DNA of 64,000 nucleotides. Origin: Anthostomella pinea. Lineage: Eukaryota > Ascomycota > Sordariomycetes > Xylariales > Xylariaceae. How positions within the stretch are numbered: the first letter of the stretch is position 1; each line of letters starts with the position of its first letter. The notes under the pieces are model-generated. The model had not been told where the DNA came from. It worked only from the letters and a program-made list of their open reading frames with translations, and made no database searches. The DNA lies in assembly GCA_963556695.1 (NCBI GenBank), contig CAUWAG010000020.1:4030001-4094000 (forward strand), read 5' to 3'. The position numbers and the translations under genes were made by a program. Below are positions 35,322 to 47,400 of this stretch, in pieces.

Positions 35322-38300
35322 GCTGGTATCTGGAGAGGAATTTGATGGTGCGGACTGTACGTTGATCATCACTGGATCCCGAGAGCCATGAGAGCACTGG
35401 ATATGGGCACGCTGGACATGCCCGAGGAGATGACAGGACGGCGACTAGCACCGCCCTAGAGATCGGAAACAACATAGATTCCACTATCAATAAAATGTTT
35501 ACAATAACTCCGTGCACCTGGACAAATGTGGTTTCATAGTTGGCATACCGTATGACAGCAGTGCCCTTGATACAGTATGCACGACCGTTTCCAATCCCAC
35601 AGCCTAACTTGCGGGCTAATGTCCGTTCCCCTTTCCCCTACATGATTACATAATCATACAGTACTTAACTCTGCCGTATTTGCACGCATGACTGGACGCA
35701 AAACGGAAACCAGGCAAGTTGTGTGACTCCCAGAGAGTATGTAACACTGGAAACGTCACCTAACTAATGATAGTCTTGCATTCGATGCTACAATAATAAG
35801 ATATGCATGCAGCCCAGCCCGGAAAGAGCGGACGAAAGCGGAGGGGCGGAGGTTCGCTATGCGTTCGCTATGCTGCAGCAAAGCGCGAACCGCTCGGCGT
35901 GTCCGGCTGCTGCTCGGAACGTCAGAATCACGAGCCTCCTTTTCCGTAATCTTCCACTGCGTACCTTACCTTACCTAAGTAGTCTACCTGGCTCCCTTAC
36001 AGTTCAAGTACTCCAACCGAAGCTTCCGCTCGCGACCTTGACTATTCCCGCGTGTCCGTCTCCGTTTCCAATATCTTTCTTTCTCTGGGTCGCGCTTCTC
36101 TCGTCTTTCGTCTTTACCGTTACCTGGCCCGGTCCTAGGTATCGCTCCCTTCGTGTCTGCCTGCTTGGTCAACGTGACAGCAGCAGCGCCGACGTTGCTT
36201 TTGAGCCATATCGCGGCGCGCCCAGTATCGCTCCCTTCGGTCTCTCGCGGCTCTGCCGGTTGGCTCGGACGCAGATACCTAGGGACCGGAGCCCGAGGAC
36301 CGACCGCACGGAAGCACGACCTACGACGTAGGGCTTAGGGTAGGGCGAGGCGAGCGGAAGGACCAGAGTTGCGCGGCATCATGACAAATCATGGGGGTAT
36401 CTTTATCTGTCTACCTACCTTACTACACTACCTTATCCATTCGCTAGGAGTACCTGCCAGTACCTTCCATCGCCACGAAGACGGAGGCAAACATTGAGCT
36501 GGTCTGACTACTCGCCGATGAACATCTGGCCAGATATGATGGAGTATAGGCGAGCTCAGCCTCAGGTTTCGACTGGACCTATTGGACGTACCTTCCCTAC
36601 CACCGACCGCGGTCAGACCGAGCACGTACGCTACGCTACGGACAGGTACTTGGCCAGATACCTACCTGCGTCTTGACCTATCGTCCACTGGGCCTCACTC
36701 GGGCTGTGCATCCAAATCTCGCCACGGACGACACAGGTGACGCTTATCGCGGACCCAGATACTTACTTGGCTAAGGGCTGAGCCTGCCTCTCGGTCATGC
36801 GCGATGCCACCTGGAGCAGGACAAGACAGGTAAGCTAGGCAGCGTGCGAGGACGATCCGCTAAGGCCAACCAACCTTAGGCGTGTGAGTGAGTGGTCAGA
36901 ATGCAATGCCAGGGGCAACGTTACTTTGCCCCTGAGGCGGTAAGTCACCTGCTTGCTCATGCACGAGAGCTGATCAGACGGGTAGTGTGGGTAACGAGTA
37001 ATAGGAACATGGGCCATCGAAGAGCGGCTGGTCGCTGATGAGGTGGCGGTAAGAGTGCGTCTATGTGCCTCCGTGGAGTGCTGTCCTGCTGCAAATATTA
37101 TAGGGGCTGGTGTGAGTCAACGAGTCGGTCTGGAAGACGGCTGGCTTACCGAAAGGGGGCGAGTGACCCCGACTGCCTGCCTACCCTGGTATGTCAGATC
37201 TAAAGGGGCGAGGCCCCTGACTGGAAATATTTGCGAGTCTAACCCGCGGCGGGCTCTGAGGAAGCGGGGTGAGATGAGCGGGTTGTTTACGCATGTGGAA
37301 CGAAAAAGGGGAAAGTGCCGCAAGGATGACTGGGTAAACCACAAACCACGGTTTGCAACTGCGCAAGATACTGCACTCGTACTGGATTCGATATGATTCG
37401 ACATGGGGCTCTTTCCTGCGTCATCGAGCTCGAAACATAAGTCCCAGAGACGCCCATGCAGGCAGGGACCCGGGAGCAAGATGGTTCTTGGGCTGCTGTA
37501 TGTGGAAAAGTACCACGCGTTAAATGAGATCTCGGCGGTGAACAGATCATGCATGCTGAGAAACGGTCCTACAGGCTGTTCGAATTCTTCAGTCAGCCCC
37601 TGAATGATACCTACGTCATGCCAGTAGTGTACGTACGTATGTATGGGCGGATTGCCACGCTGGCTGGGGTTTCCTTCATCCGCACGGAGAGGATGAGTTG
37701 GACCTCATCCCGAGCCCCAAGAGTTGGAATAGCCATCGGGGGTATGGGATATGCTCGCATACCCATTGATACTGGAGCTACTGTAGGTATTTATTACGAA
37801 GGATGACTTCCATTAAGCGGGTTTCCCTGTCAAGCGGCGGACAGTGTAAGTTAACATTGGGTTACTTAACCACTGAGGTTCCTGCTAACCCCGTTGTATA
37901 ATCCCCTGTCCTTTGCCTACCTCCTCTGTCAACTACTATCCCGAAGACGAACAACTCCTCTACATAGCGTATTCATGGCGTGCTTGAGTCTCTAGTCCCC
38001 GAACCCCAAAGAGCCTCCTCGTGCAAGTAATATCTGAGATGTGTATGAAAGGAAACTGTTCCGAACTCCGGCTCGTGCCTGACCTGGTGCTCCACGGTTC
38101 GTAGGAAGGCAGCTGGGATCGCTCACTCGTTCAATTATATGTATGCCAAACCAAAGACTCTATAAATGCAGAAATACTCCCTGAATGCCACAAAAGACCC
38201 GACGTCTGCCTCGTGCCAGAGATCGTATACGCCAGTCGCAGTAGAATTCTGAAGCCATATCATCATTATCATTCAGTTATTACCATCCCCACTCGACATC

Positions 38301-39313
38301 TTGTTCTGGCTGCTGTGTACCGTACACAGGGGCTTTCACACGAGTATTTTGAGCGACGCGATCTGTTCGCACAGCCCTCCTTGCTAGCTTTGGCCTTTGC
38401 CAAACGCTGCATTTCCCTGGGCGATCAGGAAGCCTGCCTCGCCTCTATGTTAACCAAGACAGTCAATTCAACATCGCCAGGATGACCGACAGCAATAGCT
38501 TTCTATCACATGTTCCCTGGGGCACCTGAGGAACAAACCTAGGTGTTCGTTTTATATCGACACTCCCTACCTTATCCTCGTCGAGCAAATGTATGTCTAA
38601 CATATCTGCCTACAGGCTCGCAGATAGCGACCAAGAACTTGGACCTGCTGAAGGGTTCACAGCCCATCAATACTCCAATAACTTACCCCATGGGCGAAAA
38701 AGATTCCGCGTTTTCCGATGGGCACGGGACTTGGTGTAGTAGTCGATATCGACTGTGATGAGTTGGTTTACAGCTGACGACCTGGCAACAATAGCTGTGT
38801 GACGTCCGCAACGTCAGCGATTGAATACACACTGGCTTGCGGACGACCGTCAACTACTCTAGATGGGGGATCGCGGATTCAGGAGCTCATGCTAAGGTGC
38901 TCATATTCATGATGCAAAAGCTGAAAGATGAATCCAGAGTCCGTATCAGCTTGGTAACCATTAAGTACCGAGGCCTGTCCCACTCTGTCGACGATAGCTC
39001 CTCCTGTGGTTCAGCATGAGCCTGTGTAGGCAGTCAGGTCAGATGCTGGGTTGGCCGTCAGCCGCTCCATGATACTCCTGACGTCCCATATCAAAGCGCG
39101 AGTAAGCCATAGTGGTAATTTGTACTCAGTGGTAATTTGTACTTTATTTCAAACTCTACTAAGGCAGTCTCTGATTGACTGTCATCAAGCTGGCTCGCGT
39201 CGCATATTAGTATACAGTAGTTCACACAAATGGACAGCCATGCACGTCGCCTCCGCCAGAGGCCACCCCCAAACGCCAAACAGTTTTTTTCCACACTGTT
39301 GATGCAATGTTCT
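35322..39313. other. Gene desert of 4.0 kb
   Basis: The longest stretch without a recognisable gene. Open frames are short, overlap on opposite strands and show no family motif. ACCT/AGGT-rich words are frequent (for example 35966-35990 and 36410-36430). I saw no transposase, LTR or obvious repeat-induced mutation bias. Confidence 0.5.
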
Positions 39314-40190
39314 TTACACGAGGGCCTTGCCCAGGAATGCGGTGGTACCGAAGCCTTCCGCTTTGCCCGACACCAGGAGACCGATGATCAGGCCGAAGAG
39401 ACCTAGAACGGAGCTGAAGATTTCGATGACAAGAATTTTGACGAATCTAGAACAGTTCAGTCAGCACTGTGGTTTTGGTTGTGACCACTATTGGGTTACC
39501 ACTATTGGGCGACGGGCACATACAGAGAGGCATCAGCCGCATCGGCCAGCGCAGCTCCACTGCCGTTGATGCCAACAGCAATACCGCAAACCAGGTTGCA
39601 ACCTCCCACGGTCAAGCCCGACCAGAACAAGGCGAAGCCCGTGTAGTAGCTGTTGGCGTCAAACAGCTTGTCGCCGGTCGTGTAGGTGACCTTGGACGAG
39701 AACACGATGGCCATGATGACGCCGTAGATGGCGACGACTTCGCAGAAGATGATGGAGATCAAGTTCTTGGTTCGGATTCGTGGTGCCTTGACGCCGGCGC
39801 CGAGAATAGACGAGCCCGTGATGAAGATGCCCCTGTTAACGTGTAAGAATCGGCGACCTCGATCGGTGTGGGTTCAGGGGGGACGGCATACAGTGCTGCG
39901 CCGACGACGGACAAGCCGATGCAAAGAGCGATACCCGTAGATGCCCATGTGTATGGCGATACCGATTCCAAGAAAGCTCCAACCTATACGCTTGTCAGGA
40001 CACGGATGGAGTAGACAGCGTGTGTATCGTAACGAACGTTGAAAGCCTCGCCGCTCCCGGTAAAGAGCATGTCTGTTTAGATGCAGTTAGCAAGCAGTCC
40101 TCAACGATTCGTCCGATCAATACACGTACATAACCCGACTACTGTCAGAAAAGACGTGAGACCACCCGCACCATAGTACAAGGCGCCCAT
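39314..40190 (-). CDS. VMA16: V-type H+-ATPase proteolipid subunit c''
   Basis: Integral membrane subunit of the vacuolar ATPase Vo proton ring. Exons, read leftward, are 40190-40130, 40072-40038 (35 nt), 39983-39892, 39832-39524 and 39446-39314; introns are 57, 54, 59 and 77 nt. The product is 209 aa, the normal size of c''. The chain is almost all transmembrane, with the first helix [14 protein letters not shown], the glycine-rich helices of proteolipids ([24 protein letters not shown]) and the proton-carrying glutamate in the helix [13 protein letters not shown]. The C-terminal helix [15 protein letters not shown] completes the fold. The extra N-terminal helix separates c'' from subunits c and c'. 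It is divergent from ARC1 over 282 bp. Confidence 0.95.
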
Positions 40191-40472
40191 CTTGACAGAG
40201 ATTCGGATGTTGCTGCTGCTGGACGATCGAAAGGGCGCTGGCGGTTTGGGAGGGGGTTCGAAAGAGCTCGATGGAGCTTCGTCGGAAATCGGAAATGTCG
40301 CGAGTGATGATTGTCAAGAGCTGCAAGCCTGGAGTCAAGTATTCCAAGGGTAAGGTTCCAGGCGGGTGCAACCCCTGGGCCAGCCGTCAGAAGTCTGAGG
40401 CGGCCCGACAAGCCTCCGAGATTTCCTTACTTATGTAATCTGTCCCTCGGATGGATTTAGTGAGTCAAGCAA
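40191..40472. promoter_or_regulatory. Bidirectional promoter region VMA16/ARC1
   Basis: These 282 bp separate two divergent housekeeping genes, so both promoters and leaders must fit here, or overlap the gene ends. No TATA box was evident. If ARC1 starts at 40638 rather than 40473 the region is correspondingly longer. Confidence 0.55.
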
Positions 40473-41855
40473 ATGGCGGGGCAATTACAGGTTCGAACTC
40501 GAAGCTTCAAAATTCAACCGACACCACCCCTCCTTCGTTCACTGAGCCAGAATCAGTGGAAAGTCAATCCCGCCAAACTGTCACTCTTTCGCGCCATCCG
40601 GCCTCTTGCAAGAGGTACAAGTCTCCGAACCTTCGCAATGGCCGCCCTCGAATCCCAGAAGCTGTCCTCCACCGAGGAGACCGAGGTGCAGCAATGGCTC
40701 ACCACCTCGGAGCGCCTGAAGACCTCGCCCTCCGACGCCTCTATCCTCGACAAGCTCAACTCCCATCTGACATCGCGAACCACCCTGCTCGGCAGCAAAC
40801 CCTCCAAGGCCGACATCGCCATCTACGAGTCTCTGGCCCCGACCGTCAAGTCATGGACCCCCGAGCAGCGCACTGGCCAGCAGGGCCACCCCCACATCCT
40901 CCGACACCTCGACTTCGTGCAGAACTCCGGCATGTTCGATCTGAAGATTGACGATTCCGACAAGATTACGGTCGACCCTGAGGAGATCCTTTACGTTAAG
41001 CCCCCGCACGATGCCAAGGCCGAGAAGGAGCGCCTGAAGAAGGAGAAGGCCGCCGCAGCTGCCGCTGCAGGCGGTGGTAGCGGAGCGCCAGCTACCATTG
41101 CCGATCGCACGAAAGAAGCCGCCGAGACCGTCATGAACGCCGCCGTCGATGCGAAGGACAAGGTTGCCGCTGCAGTGGGAGTGGGTGCCGCCGCAGACAA
41201 GCCCAAGAAAGAGAAGAAGGAGAAGGCGCCCAAGCAGCAGAAGGCCCCGGCCGCTGCCACGCCGCCGGCACCTCACCTGATCGATCTTAGGGTTGGTCAC
41301 ATTCTCAAGGCGATCAAGCATCCGGAAGCCGACAGCTTGTACGTTTCTACGATCGCTATGGGAGACAAGCCTGGCACGGACGATACGGAGGAGTACGAGG
41401 GCCAGGTCTGCCGGACAGTCTGCTCCGGCCTAAACGGATTGGTGCCCCTGGAGGAGATGCAAGGACGCAAGGTGGTTGTTGTCGCCAACCTGAAACCCGT
41501 CAAGATGCGAGGAATCAAGTCTTGCGCCATGGTTTTGGCTGCGTCACCCAAGCTGAAGGAGGGCGAGGTGGACGACCACAAGGGACCCGTTGAGCTCGTT
41601 ACTCCTCCCACAGACTCCAAAGCTGGCGACCGCGTGTGCTTTGACGGTTGGAGAGGCGAGCCCGAAGGCGTCCTCAACCCCAAAAGGAAGGTTTGGGAGA
41701 CATTCCAGCCCGGGTTCACGACGACAGACAACCTGGAGGCTGCCTTCGATGGCAGCGTAGTCAAGGAGGCAGGGAAGGCCGAGACTGGCAAGCTCACCAC
41801 AGCTAGCGGAGGCACTTGTACTGTGCAGACCTTGAAGGGAGCTACTGTGCGATAA
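40473..41855 (+). CDS. ARC1: Arc1-type tRNA-binding cofactor of aminoacyl-tRNA synthetases
   Basis: Cytosolic cofactor that binds tRNA and delivers it to methionyl- and glutamyl-tRNA synthetases. Intronless: 460 aa from ATG 40473 or 405 aa from ATG 40638. From the inner start, residues about 1-110 form the GST-like synthetase-docking domain. A Lys/Ala-rich linker (KKEKKEKAPKQQK) follows, then a C-terminal OB-fold of the EMAP-II/tRNA-binding type, beginning LIDLRVGHILKAIKHPEADSL and containing GLNGLVPLEEMQGR and the conserved LKPVKMRGIKSCAMVLAAS. The family normally begins at MAALE (40638). The 55 residues upstream contain ten Arg/Lys and no Asp or Glu, like a mitochondrial presequence, so two isoforms are conceivable. 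I report the longer frame, with the inner start as the expected cytosolic form. Confidence 0.93.
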   Translation: MAGQLQVRTRSFKIQPTPPLLRSLSQNQWKVNPAKLSLFRAIRPLARGTSLRTFAMAALESQKLSSTEETEVQQWLTTSERLKTSPSDASILDKLNSHLTSRTTLLGSKPSKADIAIYESLAPTVKSWTPEQRTGQQGHPHILRHLDFVQNSGMFDLKIDDSDKITVDPEEILYVKPPHDAKAEKERLKKEKAAAAAAAGGGSGAPATIADRTKEAAETVMNAAVDAKDKVAAAVGVGAAADKPKKEKKEKAPKQQKAPAAATPPAPHLIDLRVGHILKAIKHPEADSLYVSTIAMGDKPGTDDTEEYEGQVCRTVCSGLNGLVPLEEMQGRKVVVVANLKPVKMRGIKSCAMVLAASPKLKEGEVDDHKGPVELVTPPTDSKAGDRVCFDGWRGEPEGVLNPKRKVWETFQPGFTTTDNLEAAFDGSVVKEAGKAETGKLTTASGGTCTVQTLKGATVR

Positions 41856-41999
41856 ACAGCAAGCATTGTACGGATTTCAGATTTGTTCAAAGAGAGCAGA
41901 GGTCGAGAACTGTCATGATAGAACTTGATTGAGAGCTACATAGTTCCGTTCAATGTGAGTCCCATGTGTGCGAGCACATTCTCGTCTCACGCTTTCTAT

Positions 42000-42617
42000 C
42001 TATGGCGGCGTAACGATGGTGTGTGACGTGATCGTTGGGGTTCCCACACATCCTGTGGTGTAAGTCCACCATTCCGTCGGAATCTTGCACGAGTCACAGG
42101 TCGAGCAAGGTCCGGCAGGCTCGTAGACTGTGGATGTCGTCGGGCAGCAGTCGGTTGCGCACGGCACCGTGACGCTCGATACCTTGATGTACTCGGGGCA
42201 GATGACGTCCGTGGCCTTTGGCGCGCATGAAAACGTTGGGCAGGTTGCTGTGTGAGGGTCAGCTAGTAACTTGATTTATTGGCCTTTTCTTCTTTTCTTC
42301 TTTTCTTCTAGGGCGGTATCATGTTTAGAGGCACTCACCTGCTGGAGCTGTGCTGGTGCGCGTGTAGCACTCGTGCGTCTTGACGTAGCCGGTCGTGTGC
42401 TCGAAGTCGTCGATCGTCGTCGAGCAGTGGCCCGGCACGGTTGGTCTGGTCGTATTGGCTCGGGACTGTGACGAGGACTCTGCTGAGAATGCGTTGCTGG
42501 GGGAGGGTGTTAGTGAACTTTGTCTTGGGTCGATGCATGCGGGTGGTGGGGGATGCTTTACCTGATGGCGGCCAGTCCCGCGATGACGGAGAGCAGCGAG
42601 ATACGTGGGAAGAGCAT
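42000..42617 (-). CDS. Small secreted cysteine-rich protein
   Basis: Predicted secreted protein of 153 aa with about 12 cysteines, all downstream of the signal peptide. Exons, read leftward, are 42617-42562, 42496-42339 and 42247-42000; introns are 65 nt (branch ACTAAC) and 91 nt (containing a GAAGAAAAGAAG run). The signal peptide spans about residues 1-21 (MLFPRISLLSVIAGLAAI..). The mature part has motifs VPCATDCCPTTST and GPCSTCDSC, a Thr/Ser-rich composition and no GPI or membrane tail. I do not recognise a named family. Size, secretion and cysteine content match the broad class of fungal effector-like or wall proteins, but no role can be assigned from sequence alone. It lies alone, about 145 bp from the ARC1 stop, convergent with it. 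Confidence 0.8.
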
Positions 42618-44481
42618 CTTGACGTGACCTATGTGTCTGTTTGCTGCTTGGATCTGTGCTTTGGAGTTGAGTGTGTGTGTAGATGGCTGACAAGTACTTA
42701 AGGTAGGTATCTTGAAGTGAAGTCAAGCTACCGGGAAGTTGGAACCGAGGGAATCGGACTCTTTTAAGTTCCTACTATACGTGCATCCCATCCCATCCAT
42801 GCCGGCCATCATTCCTTCCTTCGATTCCCCGGTCAAAGAATGCGGGCAGGCAGGAACGAGGCAACCAACCCACTCGCCAACCCTTCCAAGCGTGGGATCT
42901 GTTTGACATCTATCCAGCATCTCCGCCTGGGCTTGGCTTTGTACTAACTAGGTAATAAGACACGAGATCTTGGCAACACAGACTTTCAAGATTGTCTGAG
43001 TGAGCCATCGAATGAAGAGATCGGCATGCCAGGAGGCGGCTGACTGTTGGGCCGAACCGCCAATGCCGTGAGAGGCCGTGTAATAAGTCCTACTAGTCTC
43101 ACCACAGCTTGGGACCTCTCACTCTCAAGAGCGCCACTCAGCCGGTCAGCTCAACCCAGCCTGGCCGTGGAATTGGGATGAAGATGTGCATGTGGACGTC
43201 ACATGTCTTGTCCTACCTACATCACTCAACAACTATTCTCTTTTTTCTTCTCTGTCGTATATCCGCTTCGACGGCGCGTTTCGCTGGCCCGGATTACGGG
43301 ACTCGGAAACGCTGGCTCTCTGGAGTCTGGACTAGATAGCGAGTCGGCGTTGCAAGTTGCACTATTCGCACTTGGCACGCATGTACAGTATTCTTATAGG
43401 TACTTATACGATCGATGATCAAATCGCACGGTTTGGTGCCAGGCACTCGACTTGTTGGAATAGCCATCTAATAAGGTACCTAGCTATTGCCCATACGATT
43501 AATCGGGATCGGTGCCGTGCTTTAAAGTTTATGTATGCCCCCCGCGTCCGATCGCTCCCGTCATCGCATAAAGTTTCATGTCAGCATGTCAGTAGTCGCG
43601 AGCCGGGCGAATGAGGCTTTCTTTACCTTTCCCCGCCTGTCGGCATGCTTCCATTGGTGAATCAGCTGGTACCAAGATTCGAACCCTACGTAAAACACAA
43701 CCCCGATGCGTCGCGGAACTGTCATTCAACACAAAAACCAAGAAGGCTGTAAAGGATACCTACCCGGATCATGTAGAGTATGACTCTCCTCCGCAATCAA
43801 GATCGAACAAGTGCCCAGACTCAAGGGTCCAAAAATAGATATGCTTCCTGCCCGTGCTTCCCCGGGGCGACCCCAGATATTTTGCTGCATACCGCATTCC
43901 CACGGCCGGGGCCGTGGGTAATTAGCCGTTCCTTCGACACCGCCATCACATCCTGTCTGGCGCAGACACCGGTCGGAACGGGACTAGAGCTGCCGGAAAT
44001 GTGACGGAAGAACAACTTGCTTGTAGAAGGCATACAACGTCAGTGTCGTGGAGCATGTCTCCTTATTGTCACCCGGCAATGCCAGTAAGACTACTCATGC
44101 CTTGGGCAATGTATCCCTCCAGTGCGGTCTGAGAAGGGCAATCGATGGGGTATCAATATGTAATTTGGATTATTTACTTTCTCTATATTGTTGGCACAAT
44201 GGTGATTGTACATGGTGGGAGCCGCACACCTGCGTATGTACACATACACCCCTCCCCTAATTCGTTCAAATCGACTCTAGGCGAGTATTATACAAAGTTG
44301 TACAGAGCCTCGCGCATTGATGCTGAATGCCATCTTGCTTTTCCCTCGACCTCTCCAGCGCCGTCATACACAATCGACACAAACGCCGGGGAATGCCATC
44401 GCTGCTAAAAACCAATTCAACCAACCCGTTGTTTTTCCCGCAACGGGGGCGCCCGTCTCACTTCCCACTGTATGCCAGAGC
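42618..44481. other. Intergenic, 1.9 kb
   Basis: No gene recognised. It contains the promoter of the secreted protein gene on its left, and a GC-rich palindrome at 43899-43918. The right end is the RPO41 3' flank. Confidence 0.5.
43899..43918. repeat. GC-rich palindrome, 9-bp arms
   Basis: CCCACGGCC and GGCCGTGGG are exact reverse complements separated by only two G. The dyad is tight enough to be a protein-binding site or cruciform centre. It lies in non-coding DNA. Confidence 0.8.
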
Positions 44482-47400
44482 TCACGAGAAGAAGTACTGG
44501 CTGCTCTTCAGTCGATTCACGTCGAAGTCTCCCTAGATACAAAGTTAGCGTACGGATCCTTACAACTTGGAAACGAAGAATCGCTACTGACCTTTTTTGG
44601 AATTTCTGGAAAGGTAAGTGGGAGCCAGATGTTAACCGCTGTTCTTCGCACTGCAGGTTTCTTCGTTCTCTCCCCTGAGAGGGTAGCTTCAAAGTCGCTC
44701 ATGTTCATCAGGTTTATCGCTCTCTCCGTCTCAGTCTCATCGTCAGACTCCAAGTCCGTTTCTGGGGCATCAACACCCGCGGCAGACAAAGAGTTCTCCG
44801 CATCGTCCGCGTCTTCCTCCTCCTCAACCACTCCTAGTTGTCCAGCCACTGTCCCATCAGGGATGTTGCCCAGCCCGACTTGTTCCATCTCGGCACTCGC
44901 AGTCGAGGGTTGGGAGGCAGCAAACTCCTCGTAAATTGTAGCAGGGGTCACCATGTCGCGACCCTTTTGTACTTCCTCGGGATCTGAAGACGCCAGCAGT
45001 CGTTGCCTCTCGCGTTCTTGAAACAGTTCGTCTTTCAGCGAGAGTCGCCCTTGGCTGCGAAGCTGAGTTATCCTCTTTTCAACATCCGAGTCTTGATTCA
45101 GTGTAGCAAGGTATAGTGAGCCCTTGTACCTGGCTTTGAATTCGGAAGCCAGACGACCAATGACGTCCTCGCCGTGTATCCGGATGAAGGCGTCACGCAG
45201 GACACGGTTCATTACGTCGGTATCCGCGGCATGTGTCCAGAAGGAGTCATGCACGGCGGCGAACGAGAGCCCTAGCTCGTCACATTCCAACGCAGACAGA
45301 AGCATGTGGCTCGCATCCAGAGAGTGGATGAAGTTTGGCGGGAAGGCCTGCAGCTGCTTCCGTCGATTGACTGGGTCGGACCGTTCTGGAATCTGAAGAG
45401 TCAGGTCCTGAAGACAGGTAGGGATGACCCGAGTTCCACTCTTTCGGTAGGGCTGCACAACCGGCATACGCAGGGGTGTGGTCCAGACAATGGTCGACCT
45501 GCACTGGCTGATGAGCTCATTGAATGTCGCCCTTGACTTCTTCGGAGCAGCTTTGGTGGACCTTGTCTTCTTCTTTGGAGCGGCATCTACATCCGGTGCT
45601 GCTGCGAGGCGGTCCAGTTGTTCTGGTGTAAGAGCGCGACACACCCTCCCCGCACACTCCCCAAGCCAGTATTGGATGTCATGGGCCCCACGGAACATGG
45701 AAGATAGAGCTTTGAAAATCTTCGTAGCGACGTAGGAGGCGAGGAGCATAGCAGGAATACCCGTCTCTTCCTGGATATGGGGGTAAGCAGCGTCGATTTG
45801 CTTCAGTACTTGGTTCCTTGCCCCGACGAATGTAACACCGTAGACGTTGGTCATCACCGTCTGCTTCACCACTTTGCGAGTGATCTTGCCGTCGACGGCT
45901 TTCGCAAGGAAACTGTCGTCCTTCAGGTCTTGTGCAATGCTCTCTTTGACAAGATCCGCCACGGCACTGTACACGTCCGCAGGGCGGTCTCCAGGCTCCA
46001 GATTCACTTGCTGAGCGCCCCAGAGATCTCCTCCCAGTGCCGCGTAATGTTGCAGCCCATTGCACGTTCCGTCTTGATGGACTGGGAGGTGCGACACATA
46101 TTTGGTCGGTTCGGGGGACCCCAATGCCGCCTTCAATTCGTAACATGCTGCCAGACACTGCCATGCATCCTCGGCCTTGAGCCACCAGCGATTACCCGTC
46201 AAAGGATTTGTCGCAGAATCGATTATGTCCTCCAAATGGTCTGTCGCGAATGCTTCTCGTTCCCGAAGGCTGGCCTTGTCGTACCCGAAAACGTTTGCTA
46301 AATGGACTTTCAACCATCGCAGCCCGCTTTCTCCAAGTTCCTTGCCCGTCGCAAACCGAAGCAGGCCACGGACATGGTCTGCACCCATGTGATTAAGATA
46401 TGTCGGGAGCGGGTAGGCCCGCCCCCGAAAGTCCATGTTATGAGGGAAGTAGAATGTTTGGTCTTGGAAAGCGTTGGCGATCTCGAGCTGGAAGTTCATG
46501 AAGCATCGTTCGGAATGTAAGCCTGACTTTTCGTTTTCCACCATCCTGACTCGCTTCAACCACTGTCGTCGATGCAACGGATCTTCAGATGCCTCTGGTT
46601 CTATGGGAATCGGAATCTGAGGATCAAGCGGAGGTATGTTGGCGAGCTTCTCCCCACTGTTCCAAGCCTCCAACATCACGTCGAAGACAGGCTTGTTGAC
46701 CTGCCAGGCTGTCCGTCCGAGGACATCAAGTCCTTTACTCACTTGCTCCATGTCGCCCCTCTGAACGGCAGCTTCAGCATACACTCGCTGGTCCTTTTCG
46801 CCGTGTTTGACTCGGACAAGCTGTGAAGGATATTCCAGAAAGCCTCCCTTATCAAACTTGGTCCACGGTTCGGGTTCGACCAGCATGGGCAAGTGTCTTG
46901 CGAGGAAATCACCGCGGGGCTCTCGCTTCATCAAGTCGACCAGAAATTTGTTCGGTATGACGACTCCGATCTTCTTGCCCTTGCGATTCACCGTGGTATG
47001 AGCCAGAGCCGGTTGGGTCTGGCTGACGAGTTCTTTAGTCTCGGGATGCTCTCGAACTACTTTGACCTTTGCACTATCCAGCAGGGCCGACAAGAGAGCG
47101 GCTCCTATCTTTGTTCTGATCAGAACGGGCCAATTCCTCGTGTCGTACACCGGAACATCCACGATGTTAGTGTCAGGTTGAGTAGTGTTGGGCTGGTCAG
47201 CTGTGGGCGACTTGGCGGCCCCCTGAGATTGTCTTGTGGCACCATTGCGACTTGGTTTACCGAACTTTGCTTTACGTGCCGCCCAATCTTTGTGCCGTTG
47301 CTGAAACTTGACGTCCTCCTCGATGGACTTGGATAGTTGGTTGAGAAGAACAGATAGCTGAACACCCTTATCTGCACCATTCGATGCTAAGGAGTTAAGG

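Noticed and set aside
35807..36331. 174-codon open frame in the gene desert
   Set aside because: Pyrimidine-rich low-complexity translation (Pro/Ser/Arg/Leu) with an opposite-strand open frame of similar quality; it looks like leader or non-coding DNA.
43640..43740. Possible tRNA B box (GATTCGAACC, minus strand)
   Set aside because: The flanking bases do not form a T stem, acceptor stem or A box, so it is a chance match.
44517..44591. Unspliced C-terminus of RPO41 (after IPKK)
   Set aside because: The unspliced tail is unlike any polymerase, while removing 44591-44533 gives the invariant GDFDV...YFFS end.
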